Positions 15,932 to 25,014 of a stretch of DNA of 64,000 bases are shown here, in pieces. Made by a program: the position numbers and the translations under genes. Under the pieces are notes generated by a model. The model made no database searches and was not told where the DNA came from. It saw only the letters and a list, made by a program, of their open reading frames with translations. Within the stretch, counting starts at the first letter, position 1. The number at the start of each line of letters is the position of its first letter. The stretch is taken from NCBI RefSeq assembly GCF_039531695.1, contig NZ_BAAAQN010000001.1:248001-312000 (forward strand), written 5' to 3'. Source of the DNA: Catenulispora yoronensis (GTDB lineage: Bacteria; Actinomycetota; Actinomycetes; Streptomycetales; Catenulisporaceae).

Positions 15932-17802
15932 GCCCGCTCTCCGCCGGGGCCGGTGCCCGTCTCGGGGGCCGCGCCGGACTCGGGGAACAGCGCGGCCGCC
16001 ACTGCCCGGGCCGTCAGCCGGGACTTCGACAGCACGCCGGTCGCGTGCAGAAGCCGCTCGGTGTCGACGAGCGCGGGATCGGCCGAGGTGACCAGGACGA
16101 CCGGCACGGCCCGCAGCGCGGGATCGCTGTCGAGCGCGGCCAGGACCGCGTATCCGTCCATCTCCGGCATGTGCAGATCGACCAGGACGGCTCCCGGCCG
16201 CTCCCGGGCCACCGTCTCGACCGCCAGCCGGGGATCGCAGACCTCGACGACCCGGTCGGCCAGCACGGCCAGCTCCTGGCGGCACAGGTCGTGGAAGCCG
16301 GGATCGTCGTCGATCGTGACCAGGACGTCGAGCCGGCGCGGCGCCGACTGCGCCGACTGCGCCGTCGGGGCCGTCGGCAGCCGGAGGGTGACGCAGGTCC
16401 CCTCGCCCGGAGTGCTCTCCAGCGTCAGCGATCCGCCGAGCAGCTCGGCCAGGCGGCGCGCGTAGGGCAGGCCCAGACCGGTGCCGGTGTGGCCGCGCTG
16501 GTGCGGACCAGGCACCTGGTAGAACTCCTCGAACACCGCCGCCTGCTGGTCCTCCGGCACGCCCACTCCGGTGTCGCGGACCTCGAAGACCAGGCGGTCC
16601 TCCGCCGGATCCCGGCCAACGCCCAGCCGCACCTCGCCGTGCTGCGTGAACTTCAGCCCGTTGGACAGCAGGTTCCGCAGAATCCTGATCAGCATGGCCT
16701 CGTCGGTCACCAGGCCCGGGAGATCCTCGTCGTCCGGGATCCGCAGGGCGACGCCGTCGCCGGGCGCCGTGGCCGCCAGGACGCCGCGCAGCTGGGCGAA
16801 CACGGCCCGCAGGTCGACGGGAGCGAGGTTGGGCTGCATGCGGCCGGCCTCGGCCTTGGCCACGTCCAGGAGTTCGTCGACCAGGGCCAGCAGCGTGCTG
16901 CCCGCGCTGGCGACCAGCGCCACCTGGCGCTGCTGCGCGGCGGTGAGCGGCTCGGAGTCCGGATCCAGGAGCAGGCGGCTGAGCCCGATGACGGAGTTCA
17001 GCGGCGTGCGCAGCTCGTGGCTGACGTTCGACCACAGCCGCGTCTTGGACTCGCTCGCTTCCCGGAGCAGGCGGCCTTTCTCCTCCAGCTCCGCGTAGAG
17101 CGCGACCACGCCCCTGTTGGTCTGTTCGAGCTCCTCCGACAGCTCGGTGTAGACCGCGAGGACTCCGGTGTTGGTCTCCATCAGTTCGACGTTGAGCCGC
17201 TCCAGTTCCTCGCTGCGGGCCTTGGAGTCTTCGAGGGCTGCTATCAGGTCCTGGGTCTGGGCTCCGCGCTCGTCCTCCCGGCTGGCCGCCGCCGCCGTCA
17301 CGGCCGACCGGATCCGCTCGGCCAGCGGACCGGCCGTCGGCTGGGGGGCGACCGGCCCCGACCCCGATGCGTCCCGGGGCAGCACGTGTTCGATGACCAC
17401 ACTCCCTTGCCCCTCGACCTCGCCCACGATGTGCTCCACGCGCGCGATCAACCGGGCCGCCGCGCTGAGCGCCGCCGGGCTCGGAACCCGGCCGTCGGTC
17501 CACAGGAGCCTGACCCGCAGGATCGGGACGGCCAGCTTCACGAGGCTGAAATCCACGGACAGGGGCGCTCTGCGCAGCAGGTCCCGACCGAGCTCGCTGA
17601 GCGCGGTGGCGAGCCGGACCTGGTCGAGGTTCTCCAGACCCGCCCCGTCGGCGGCGGCCCGGCCGTAGCGGCGCAGCGCGAAGATGTCCTGTTCGGAGGC
17701 GACGGTGACCGTCAGGATGCTCTCGGACGCCTCACCGCCCGGGCTCCCCGGACCCGCCGGGTTCCCCGGGTTCGCCGGGTTCGCCGGGTTCGCCGCGCTC
17801 AC
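15928..17802 (-). CDS. hybrid histidine kinase with degenerate RsbT-like N-terminus
   Basis: 624 residues. After a NPANPGNPAG repeat, residues 30-100 look like the N-terminal half of an RsbT-type ATPase (LDQVRLATALSELGRDLL), but the Asn of the N-box is missing. Two copies of a short coiled-coil motif (VLAVYTELSEELEQTN, VVALYAELEEK) follow, then HisKA (SHELRTPLNS, His 262), HATPase (LLSNGLKF, DTGVGV, GTGLGLPYA) and a C-terminal receiver with Asp 542 in LVDLHMPEMDG. No membrane segment, so it senses a cytoplasmic input, perhaps the stressosome itself. The GTG at 17800-17802 overlaps the previous stop. Confidence 0.9.
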   Translation of the reverse strand: MSAANPANPANPGNPAGPGSPGGEASESILTVTVASEQDIFALRRYGRAAADGAGLENLDQVRLATALSELGRDLLRRAPLSVDFSLVKLAVPILRVRLLWTDGRVPSPAALSAAARLIARVEHIVGEVEGQGSVVIEHVLPRDASGSGPVAPQPTAGPLAERIRSAVTAAAASREDERGAQTQDLIAALEDSKARSEELERLNVELMETNTGVLAVYTELSEELEQTNRGVVALYAELEEKGRLLREASESKTRLWSNVSHELRTPLNSVIGLSRLLLDPDSEPLTAAQQRQVALVASAGSTLLALVDELLDVAKAEAGRMQPNLAPVDLRAVFAQLRGVLAATAPGDGVALRIPDDEDLPGLVTDEAMLIRILRNLLSNGLKFTQHGEVRLGVGRDPAEDRLVFEVRDTGVGVPEDQQAAVFEEFYQVPGPHQRGHTGTGLGLPYARRLAELLGGSLTLESTPGEGTCVTLRLPTAPTAQSAQSAPRRLDVLVTIDDDPGFHDLCRQELAVLADRVVEVCDPRLAVETVARERPGAVLVDLHMPEMDGYAVLAALDSDPALRAVPVVLVTSADPALVDTERLLHATGVLSKSRLTARAVAAALFPESGAAPETGTGPGGERA

Positions 17803-19070
17803 CACAGCCCCTTGGCCACGACGATGCCCGCGTCGTCCCGGCGCGTGCCGACCTCGCGGAGCAGCTGGCCCGCGATGACGATGGGCGCGTGGTGCAGCAG
17901 CCCGGGCAGGGCCTGGACGCTCCAGCGGTCCGACAGCCCGTCGGAGTGCATGGCCAGGGCCCCGTGCGGCGGCAGCTGGTACTCGAAGGTGCGCAGCCGA
18001 TGCATCTGGAGGCCGACGATCCCGGGCTGGCTGAGCAGCCCCCATCGGCCTTCGGTGTCCACGAGCGCTCCCACGATGTTGCCGACCCCGCAGTACAGCA
18101 GCCGACCCGCCGAGGGTTCGATCCGCGCCACGGCCACCGCCGCGCCGCGGGTTCCTCGCAGAGCTTGGTGGATCTCCTGGAGGATGTCCTCCGGATGCCG
18201 TCCCACGCCGTTGCGGAACGCCCGGACCGCGGTGTCCGCCGCGACGGCGGCGAGGGGACCGTGCCCGAGACCGTCGCACAGCATGATCAGCACCGCCGGG
18301 TCGTCGCCGACGCGCTGCGACCGGCCCGCCGTCGCGGCCCATTGCGGCGACCTTCTCCGAAGCCCGGCCGGGGTGCCGGGGCCGGAGGCAGTGAGACCCG
18401 GGGCAGCCAAGCCCCCGGCACCCGGTATCGCGGCACCCGAACCCGAGCTGCCTGAACCCGAGCTGCCCGAACCCGACGCAGCCGAAGCCGCGCCGACGCC
18501 GACGGCACTCGACTGCCGGGCCGCGACCGCGCCGACCGGCGCACCGGAGTCGAGCCGCGTCGCCCACGAGTCGCCACAGACCTCCTCGCCGGTGATCGGC
18601 CTGGTGACCCCGGCCACGGTCGGTTCGCTGAGAACGACGGCGGGACCGACGCCGTTGTGCGTCCGCGGCCAGAACCGGGCCCAGAGCACCGTCCCCCGGG
18701 TCGGCAGCGTGTGGATGTCGAAGGCGTCGGCGAGCCGGATCACCGCGCCCAGCCCGATCCCCAGGCTGCCGGCCGAGGAGACCCCGTCGCGCAGGGACTC
18801 CGCGACGTCCTGCATCCCGGGACCGTGGTCGATGGCCAGGAACTCGATGCCGGCGTGCTCCTCGGTCCGGATCACCCGCAGCAGGATCGCGCCGTCCACC
18901 GCGTGCTTGCCGAGGTTGGTGGCCACCTCGGACGCGGCGAGCGCGACCTCGGAGGACCGCTGCTCGTCCAGCCCGATGCGGCGGCCGAGCGCGGCCGCCG
19001 CGCCCCGGGCCGAGGCCGGCTCGTCACGGAACCAGGCGACGTCCTCCGATTCCAGGAGCGGAGGGGTCAT
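17799..19070 (-). CDS. RsbT-like ATPase fused to SpoIIE/RsbX-like phosphatase
   Basis: 423 residues. The N-terminal HATPase has SEVALAASEVATNLGKHAV (N-box Asn 52) and DHGPGM, GSLGIGLGAV. A Gly/Ser repeat linker (SGSGSSGSG type, about 220-250) leads to a PP2C domain with LIMLCDGLGHG and MHSDGLSDRW, which resembles RsbX. RsbX resets the stressosome by dephosphorylating RsbS and RsbR, so this protein may hold kinase and phosphatase activities in one chain. ATG 19068-19070 overlaps the rsbT stop by 4 nt. Confidence 0.9.
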   Translation of the reverse strand: MTPPLLESEDVAWFRDEPASARGAAAALGRRIGLDEQRSSEVALAASEVATNLGKHAVDGAILLRVIRTEEHAGIEFLAIDHGPGMQDVAESLRDGVSSAGSLGIGLGAVIRLADAFDIHTLPTRGTVLWARFWPRTHNGVGPAVVLSEPTVAGVTRPITGEEVCGDSWATRLDSGAPVGAVAARQSSAVGVGAASAASGSGSSGSGSSGSGAAIPGAGGLAAPGLTASGPGTPAGLRRRSPQWAATAGRSQRVGDDPAVLIMLCDGLGHGPLAAVAADTAVRAFRNGVGRHPEDILQEIHQALRGTRGAAVAVARIEPSAGRLLYCGVGNIVGALVDTEGRWGLLSQPGIVGLQMHRLRTFEYQLPPHGALAMHSDGLSDRWSVQALPGLLHHAPIVIAGQLLREVGTRRDDAGIVVAKGLW

Positions 19071-19477
19071 CGCGCCCACTTCGTGATCGTGACCGTCGTG
19101 CCCTCGCCCGGGGCGGTGACGATGTCGAAGTGGTCGACCAGCCGGCGCGAGCCGCTCAACCCCAGGCCCAGGCCGTCGCCGGAGGTCCAGCCGTCGGTCA
19201 GGGCCTGCTGCAGGTCCGGGATCCCGGGCCCGGAGTCCTCGAACCGGACCCGCAGGCCCCGGCGGGCGCCCTCCTGCGTGAAGTCCGCCGCCATGGTCCC
19301 GCCGCCCCCGTGGATCAGGGTGTTGCGAGCCAGCTCGCTCACCGCGGTCACCAGCTTGGTCTGGTCGACCAGCGACAGCCGGCACTCCTGGGCGAGGTTG
19401 CGGACCAGTTGGCGGGCCCGGACCACGTCGTCGTTCGAGGTGATCGTCTGGGTCCGGGACGCCGTGTCGGAGCTCAC
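19067..19477 (-). CDS. rsbT: RsbT, stressosome serine/threonine kinase
   Basis: 136 residues, a single GHKL ATPase domain. N-box SELARNTLIHGGGG (Asn 52), G1 box EDSGPGIPD and G2 box GLGLGLSGSRRLVD are intact. RsbT phosphorylates RsbS and RsbR in the stressosome and, when released, activates a downstream phosphatase. It lies directly after rsbS with a 4-nt overlap, the classical order. The start ATG is at 19475-19477. Confidence 0.95.
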   Translation of the reverse strand: MSSDTASRTQTITSNDDVVRARQLVRNLAQECRLSLVDQTKLVTAVSELARNTLIHGGGGTMAADFTQEGARRGLRVRFEDSGPGIPDLQQALTDGWTSGDGLGLGLSGSRRLVDHFDIVTAPGEGTTVTITKWAR

Positions 19478-19866
19478 CCTCGCTCCTGCTCCGCACCCGC
19501 GTCCCGGCCGGCCCGCAGGCGCTCCAGGGCCCGCAGGCCCATCTCCAGGTTCAGGGCGGTGCGCACGCCGCCGAGCGACAGCCCGAGTTCGACGAGGGTG
19601 ATGGCGACCGCCGGGCGCATGCCGACCACGACGGTCTCGGCGTCGAGCATCCGCGCGACCGTGGCGATGGTCGCGATCATCCGGCCCACGAAGGAGTCGA
19701 CGATCTCCACGGCCGTGATGTCGATCACCACGCCGTGCGCCCCGGACTCGACGATGCGGTTGCCGAGCTCGTCCTGCAGCGCCATGACGGCCTCGTCGTC
19801 GAGGTCCGTCTGGATCGAGGCGAGCAGCACGTCGCCGATCCGCAGGATCGGTATCCGATCGCTCAT
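19474..19866 (-). CDS. rsbS: RsbS, stressosome scaffold antagonist
   Basis: 130 residues, one STAS domain. VEIVDSFVGRM contains Ser 58, matching the RsbT-phosphorylated Ser 59 of Bacillus RsbS. RsbS builds the stressosome core together with RsbR. The ATG at 19864-19866 overlaps the rsbR stop and the rsbS stop overlaps the rsbT start, so the three are translationally coupled. Confidence 0.95.
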   Translation of the reverse strand: MSDRIPILRIGDVLLASIQTDLDDEAVMALQDELGNRIVESGAHGVVIDITAVEIVDSFVGRMIATIATVARMLDAETVVVGMRPAVAITLVELGLSLGGVRTALNLEMGLRALERLRAGRDAGAEQERG

Positions 19867-20723
19867 CGGGTCCGGCCGCCCTGGCCGCCCTGGCCGCCGA
19901 GGTCGGTGCCGGCCTGCTTGAGGGCGTGCCGCAGCGCGTCGGCCAGGGTCGCCTTCGTCACGATGTCGCCGAAGTCGATGCCCAGCGCGACGATCGTCTG
20001 CGCGATCTGCGGCCGGATGCCCGACACGGTGCACTCCGCGCCCATCAGGCGCGCCGCGACGACCGTCTTGAGCAGGTGCTGCGCGACCTGCGTGTCGACC
20101 GCCGGGACCCCGGTGATGTCGATGATGGCCTGCTCGGAGCCGGTGTCGATGAGGGCCTGGAGCATCTTCTCCATCACCACCTGGGTCCGGGCCGAGTCCA
20201 GGGTGCCGACCAGCGGCACCGCGATCACCCCGTCCCACAGCTTGACCACCGGGGTGGCCAGCTCCATGAGCTGCTCGGCCTGGCTGCTGATCACCTCCTC
20301 GCGCACCCTGGTGTAGCTCTCGAAGGTGAACAGGCCGAGGTCGTCCAGCGTCCTGGAGAGCTGCAGGTAGGCCCGCAGATCCTCGGCGTCCAGGTCGGCG
20401 AGCAGCAACGATTCGAGGGCGGACTTGAGCGCGAAGACGCTCAGCGCCGTCTCCGTCGGGCTGAAGCCCTGCCGGGCCCGGGCCCGGGACAGCTCGGCCA
20501 GCAGCGCCCGCACCTCGGCGAATTCCTCGCCGCTCGTGGTCGAACCGCCCTGGGCGAGCGCCGTCACGAACGCGCCGTACAGCTCCCGCAGCTCACGGTC
20601 CAGCTCCGCCCGGCTCACCCGGCCCTGCAACGAAGTGGCCACGTTCGTCGTCCAAGCGGCGATCACCTCGTCGTTCTTGGCCGAGAGCAGCTCCAGAAGC
20701 CGCTTCGATATGTTGTCTGCCAC
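19863..20723 (-). CDS. rsbR: RsbR-type stressosome sensor protein
   Basis: 286 residues: an N-terminal globin-like/RsbR_N helical sensor region (about 1-150) and a C-terminal STAS domain. PAVDTQVAQHLL carries Thr 211, matching Thr 205 of Bacillus RsbRA; the first phosphosite is Ser 177 (TLDSART) in place of Thr 171. A GGQGGQGG tail precedes the stop. GTG 20721-20723 has AGGAG 6-7 bases upstream. It is the first gene of a six-gene chain (20723 to 14177) with 4-nt overlaps at every junction. Confidence 0.94.
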   Translation of the reverse strand: MADNISKRLLELLSAKNDEVIAAWTTNVATSLQGRVSRAELDRELRELYGAFVTALAQGGSTTSGEEFAEVRALLAELSRARARQGFSPTETALSVFALKSALESLLLADLDAEDLRAYLQLSRTLDDLGLFTFESYTRVREEVISSQAEQLMELATPVVKLWDGVIAVPLVGTLDSARTQVVMEKMLQALIDTGSEQAIIDITGVPAVDTQVAQHLLKTVVAARLMGAECTVSGIRPQIAQTIVALGIDFGDIVTKATLADALRHALKQAGTDLGGQGGQGGRTR

Positions 20724-20756
20724 CGTTGTCTCCTAAGGTGCTGGTTCGTTTATGAA

Positions 20757-20780
20757 GTTGCGAACGAGGTATCGGGGTAT
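20757..20780 (+). promoter_or_regulatory. possible SigB-type promoter for the STAS gene
   Basis: GTTG (20757-20760), 14 bases, then GGGTAT (20775-20780) matches the general-stress sigma consensus of GTTT-N12-15-GGGTAT type. It lies 85 bp before the STAS gene at 20865, in the divergent region with rsbR. Found by eye only. Confidence 0.4.
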
Positions 20781-20864
20781 GACCGTGCCGGATCCGACAG
20801 CGAAGCCGGGGTGGCGGTGGTATTTGCATTCCGTGATGAATCCGGACGGAAAGGTGTCTGGTGT

Positions 20865-21272
20865 ATGGCTGAGGACGAGCGCCTCGAAAGCCACGATAGC
20901 GGCATGGTCCTGGTCGCGATTCCCGGGCGCCTGACGGCCACCCTTGAGCGCACGCCCGCGGACCAGGCCTGGTGCCGGCTGCGGGGCGACGTCGACTGGG
21001 CCGCCGTGGAGGCCCTGCGGCCGGCGTTGGAGGAGGTCATCGACTCCGGCGTCTCGCCGCTGGTCGTCGATCTCCGGGCGGTGGAGTTCTTCGACTCCTC
21101 CGGCCTCAACCTGCTCCTGACGCTCCGGACCCGGGCCGAGTCGGCGGGCCTCGCCCTGGAACTGGCGTCGCTGTCGCCGGCCGTGACGCGGGTGTTCGAG
21201 ATCACCGGCGCCGGCGCGATCTTCGTCATCCGGGAGCCAGCTCGGCCGAACGACTCCCAGGGCAGGACGTGA
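20865..21272 (+). CDS. STAS-domain anti-sigma factor antagonist
   Basis: 135 residues. LVVDLRAVEFFDSSGLNLLL carries the DSSG motif with phosphorylatable Ser 78. About 35 extra N-terminal residues precede the domain. It is divergent from the rsbR operon and 16 bp before an anti-sigma-type ATPase, so the two form an antagonist/kinase pair. ATG 20865 is preceded by GGAAAGGTG. Confidence 0.88.
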   Translation: MAEDERLESHDSGMVLVAIPGRLTATLERTPADQAWCRLRGDVDWAAVEALRPALEEVIDSGVSPLVVDLRAVEFFDSSGLNLLLTLRTRAESAGLALELASLSPAVTRVFEITGAGAIFVIREPARPNDSQGRT

Positions 21273-21288
21273 GGGCCGCGGGCGGCTG

Positions 21289-21783
21289 GTGCGCCGAACC
21301 GAGCAGTGGTACGCCGATATGGACGGCACCGGGTTGCCCGAGGTCGCCGTCATGACGGGCAACGACCGGCGCACCGAGCTCCGGCTGCCGCTGACCGGGG
21401 TCCAGGAACCCATCGGCCGCGGCCGCGACTTCGTCCGCGAGGCCCTGGCCGCCTGGCAGCGGCCGGCGGTACCCGCCGCCGCGGCGCCTTCCGCGGCTTC
21501 CGACGCCGTGCTGGTCGTCTCGGAGCTGCTGACCAACGCCTGCCTGCACGGCAAGGGTCCGCGGGAGCTCGTCGTCCTGCTGTCCGACGCGGTCCTGCGG
21601 GTGGAGGTGAGCGACTTCGAGGCGTCCGCCCCGGAGCTGCGCTCGCCGCACCGGCCGGGGGTGATCGGCGGGCACGGGCTGTACATCGTCGCGAAGCTGA
21701 CCGACCGGTGGGGCGTGGAGCAGCTCGCCGAAGGCAAGAAGGTGTGGGTGGAGTTCGACGCGGCCCGGTTCGCCGCCGGGTAG
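21289..21783 (+). CDS. RsbW-like anti-sigma/serine kinase ATPase
   Basis: 164 residues, HATPase_c_2 domain: N-box LVVSELLTNACLHGKG, then VSDFEASAPEL in place of the usual DxGxG box, and GGHGLYIVAKLTDRW. It probably phosphorylates the STAS protein encoded just upstream and may bind a sigma factor. The start is GTG 21289; ATG 21319 is a possible shorter start. The weak G1 box is common in this actinobacterial group. Confidence 0.87.
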   Translation: MRRTEQWYADMDGTGLPEVAVMTGNDRRTELRLPLTGVQEPIGRGRDFVREALAAWQRPAVPAAAAPSAASDAVLVVSELLTNACLHGKGPRELVVLLSDAVLRVEVSDFEASAPELRSPHRPGVIGGHGLYIVAKLTDRWGVEQLAEGKKVWVEFDAARFAAG

Positions 21784-21886
21784 TCGTCGGCGGGGCGGGA
21801 CATCCGGGGTATTCGGTGCATTCGGCGCATTAGGGATTTTCGGGATATTCGGGATGTACCGGGCCTGTGAGGCCTCCGGGACGCCG

Positions 21887-23191
21887 TCATGGCCGCCCTC
21901 CGCTCCGGACCCGGTGCTCGATCGAGGCGCCGGCGGTCCGGCGATGGGACGCGCCGGCCGCGCGCACCGGCCCGTTTCCGGCGCCGCCCCGCTGCACAGC
22001 GTGATCCCACGCGATGTGCAGCATGGCGATGTCGTCGGCGTGCCGGCCGGCATCCAGGGTCCGCACCACCGTGATCAGGTGGTCCAGAAAGGGACTCGCC
22101 GCCAGCGCGGGGGCGGTGGCGATGATGTCGACGAGCCCGGCCTCGCCGAGCCGGCGGCGGCCGGGGCCGTCGTGGCCCTCGATCAGGCCGTCGGTGTAGA
22201 GCAGCAGCGCGTTGGCGTCGGCGAGGTCGATCACGCTGGGGTGCCAGATCCGCTGGCCCGGGGCCAGGCCCAGGGCGGCGCCGTGCCGGGCCGACACCGG
22301 TTCGGCCTTCTCGGCCGTCATCAGCAGGGGTTCGTGATGGCCGGCGAGGAACAGCGTCGCCGAGGCGGCGGCCAGGTCGATCGAGATCGTCGCGCAGGTC
22401 GCGAAGACCTCCGGGCGCGAGCGTTCGGCGACCAGGACCTGCTCCAGGAGATCGAGCAGCTCGACGTCGCGGTGGCCGGCGAGCACCAGGGTCCGCCAGG
22501 CGATCCGCAGGCACACGCCCAGCGCGGCCTCGTCGGGACCGTGGCCGCAGACGTCGCCGATGATCGCGTGCACGATGCCGTCGGCGGTCTCGACGATGTC
22601 CAGGAAGTCGCCGCCGAGCAGCGCCTGTTCCCGGCTGGGCAGATAGCGCGTGGTGGCGGTGACCGCCGAGCTGGTGAGCAGCGGAGCGGGCAGCAGGCCG
22701 CGTTCCAGGCGGACGTTCTCCTCGGCGCGGACGCGTTTCTCGATGAGTTCGGCGTTGGCGCGCTCGGCGTGCTTCCGGTTGACGGCATAGCGCAGTGCGC
22801 GCTGCAGCATGTCGGCGTCGACTTGACCTTTGACCAGGTAGTCCTGGGCACCGTTGGCCATGGCCGGGACGCCGCTGCCGAATTCGGCCATGCCGGTCAG
22901 CACGATGATGGCGGCGTCCGGGTCCGCGGCCTGGACCGCGCGCATGAAGGGCAGGCCGGACGCGTCGGGGAGGTTGAGATCCAGCAGGACGCAGTCCGTG
23001 CGCCCGCCGCGCAGCAGCTTCAGGGCGTCGGCGAGCGTCGTCGCCCACAGCAGGGTGTGGCGCAGCCCGGTGTCGGCCAGCATCTCCCGGACCAGGAGGG
23101 CGTCGCCGCCGTCGTCCTCGACCAGGAGGATCCGGTAGTCGTCGTCGGAGGCGTCGTGCAGAAGGCGGTCGTCATCGAGTGGGACGCTCAT
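21887..23191 (-). CDS. response regulator with PP2C phosphatase output
   Basis: 434 residues: receiver with Asp 71 in VLLDLNLPDASG and the conserved Lys in YLVKGQ, a helical linker, and a SpoIIE phosphatase (LLGGDFLDIVE, IIGDVCGHGPDEA, LLLYTDGLIEGHD, RHADDIAMLHI). It overlaps the CHASE3 kinase gene by 4 nt (ATGA at 23188-23191), so the kinase is its partner. Its likely substrate is a phosphorylated STAS protein such as that at 20865. Confidence 0.92.
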   Translation of the reverse strand: MSVPLDDDRLLHDASDDDYRILLVEDDGGDALLVREMLADTGLRHTLLWATTLADALKLLRGGRTDCVLLDLNLPDASGLPFMRAVQAADPDAAIIVLTGMAEFGSGVPAMANGAQDYLVKGQVDADMLQRALRYAVNRKHAERANAELIEKRVRAEENVRLERGLLPAPLLTSSAVTATTRYLPSREQALLGGDFLDIVETADGIVHAIIGDVCGHGPDEAALGVCLRIAWRTLVLAGHRDVELLDLLEQVLVAERSRPEVFATCATISIDLAAASATLFLAGHHEPLLMTAEKAEPVSARHGAALGLAPGQRIWHPSVIDLADANALLLYTDGLIEGHDGPGRRRLGEAGLVDIIATAPALAASPFLDHLITVVRTLDAGRHADDIAMLHIAWDHAVQRGGAGNGPVRAAGASHRRTAGASIEHRVRSGGRP

Positions 23192-24888
23192 ACTTCCCTG
23201 CTCTCTTCCCTGCTTTCGACCAAGGTGCCGGCGAGGAGATCCGACGTTTCGCCGTCGAGGGCCGCCCCGGAGGGCAGCGTGAAGACGATCCGTGTTCCGG
23301 GCGCGTACTCGGGGTCGACCGCGATCCGGCCGCCGTGGAACTCCACGATCTTGCGGCAGACGGCCAGTCCGATGCCGTTGCCCGGGTAGGCGTCCCGGGG
23401 GTGCAGGCGCTGGAAGATGGTGAAGACCCGGTCGGTGTATTCGCTGCCGATCCCGATGCCGTTGTCCGACACCGCCACGGTCCACATGCCTTCGGCACCG
23501 TCCCCGTCTTCGGCCCCGACTCCGCCTTCGTCCCCGTCGCGGGTCCGGGTCGCCGAGACGTGCACGCGCGACGGACGAGCAGGGTCGCGGAACTTGATGG
23601 CGTTGCCCACCAGGTTCTGGAAAAGCATGCCCAGCTGGGTCGCGTTACCGCTGACCACGGGCAGCGCGTCGTGCGTGACCTCGGCTCCGGACTCGCTCAC
23701 CGCGATGCTCAGGGAGTCCAGCGCACGGTTGAAGACGGCTTCGAGGTCGACGTCGTCATAGGGCTCCTGCGTCCGGCCGACGCGGGAGAATGCCAAGAGA
23801 TCCTGGATCAGGGTCTGCATCCGGTTCGCGCCGTCGACGGCGTACTCGATGTACTGGTCGGCGCGTTCATCCAGCTGGCCGCCGTAGCGGCGCTGAAGAA
23901 GCTGGCAGAAGCTGGCGACTTTTCGCAGCGGCTCCTGGAGGTCGTGCGAGGCCACGTAGGCGAACTGCTCCAGCTCCGCGTTGGAACGTTGCAGTTCGAC
24001 GGTCTGCGCGTCGAGCTGGCGGCGGCCCTCGTCCACGGTCATGAGCTCGTCGCGCAGACGCCGCCGCATGCCTTCGACGTCGTCCGCGAGCTGGCGCAGG
24101 TCCGCCGGGCCGGTTCCGGCGATCGGGTGGTCGAGGTCGCCGTCGGCGACCTGCCGGGCGTCCGCAGCCAGCTGGGCCAGCGGGCTCGTGACGCCGCGCC
24201 GCAGGCCCTCGAAGATCAGGACCGCGACCACGAAGATCACGACGGCGATCGCCGCGAAGACCCAGTCACGCAACGCGTTCACGTTCGTCAGGGCTTGGCG
24301 GGCCGCGACTCGCGCGGACTGGAGATGCGCCTGCTGTGCGGCGGTGTCGGCCCGCACGGTGTCGAAAAGCGCCTTGCTCTTGGTGACGCGCTGCGCGGTG
24401 AGCGCCTGCACGACATCCGGAGCGGCGGCGGCTGTCGGCCGGGCGAAGTAGGACTGCCAGGCGTCCGCGTCGGCCAGGAGCTTGTCGAGCTCCGCGAGGT
24501 TCCTCGGATCGCCGGCGAACAGCTTGCGGAGCTGCGCGGCCGCTGCTTCCTGCTGGGCGAGACCGTCGGTGTACGGCTGAAGGAAATCCGTCCTCCCGGA
24601 CAGGCCGTAGCCGCGGACGCCGGTCTCCTGGTTGATGAACGCCGTCTCCAGGCGCACCGCCTGGACGAGCGCCGGGGTGTGGCGGTCCACGACGGCGGAG
24701 GTGTCGGCGGAGCTGAGGTTGAAGACCCACACGCCTAATGCCCCGAGGATCGACAACACGGCGAGTGTCGAGGCGACCGCGGTCCAGAGCCACTGCCGGG
24801 TCGTCAGGTTAAACCGCCCAGGCGCCGGTGCCACGACGACCCGGCCCGCCGGGACCGCGGACTCAGACGAGTTCGGCACCGCGTCCAC
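23188..24888 (-). CDS. membrane histidine kinase, CHASE3-HAMP-HisKA-HATPase
   Basis: 566 residues. TM1 about 33-56, an extracytoplasmic CHASE3 domain (FINQETGVRGYGLSGR), TM2 about 208-227, HAMP, a coiled coil, phytochrome-type HisKA (YVASHDLQEPLRKV, His 315) and HATPase (LVGNAIKFRD, DNGIGI, GNGIGLAVCRK). The Gly/Asp/Glu-rich insert GDEGGVGAEDGDGAEG is unusual. The annotated GTG at 24886-24888 abuts GGGGAGG; the GTG three codons later has a better spacing. It shares the intergenic palindrome at 25015 with the divergent genes. Confidence 0.92.
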   Translation of the reverse strand: MDAVPNSSESAVPAGRVVVAPAPGRFNLTTRQWLWTAVASTLAVLSILGALGVWVFNLSSADTSAVVDRHTPALVQAVRLETAFINQETGVRGYGLSGRTDFLQPYTDGLAQQEAAAAQLRKLFAGDPRNLAELDKLLADADAWQSYFARPTAAAAPDVVQALTAQRVTKSKALFDTVRADTAAQQAHLQSARVAARQALTNVNALRDWVFAAIAVVIFVVAVLIFEGLRRGVTSPLAQLAADARQVADGDLDHPIAGTGPADLRQLADDVEGMRRRLRDELMTVDEGRRQLDAQTVELQRSNAELEQFAYVASHDLQEPLRKVASFCQLLQRRYGGQLDERADQYIEYAVDGANRMQTLIQDLLAFSRVGRTQEPYDDVDLEAVFNRALDSLSIAVSESGAEVTHDALPVVSGNATQLGMLFQNLVGNAIKFRDPARPSRVHVSATRTRDGDEGGVGAEDGDGAEGMWTVAVSDNGIGIGSEYTDRVFTIFQRLHPRDAYPGNGIGLAVCRKIVEFHGGRIAVDPEYAPGTRIVFTLPSGAALDGETSDLLAGTLVESREESREV

Positions 24889-25014
24889 CCTCCCCTGCGC
24901 CCACGCTTAACAAAGACCCTTCCCGGTCCGCCCGCCGTTGCTGGAGATCCCGCACCAGCACACGGCGACCGGCGCCGCAGCCTCGCGGGAGCGGCAGGCA
25001 CACCATACATCCAA

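Noticed and set aside
14105..16465. 786-residue plus-strand open frame over the kinase/phosphatase genes
   Set aside because: Shadow frame; the minus strand carries complete receiver, PP2C and HisKA motifs.
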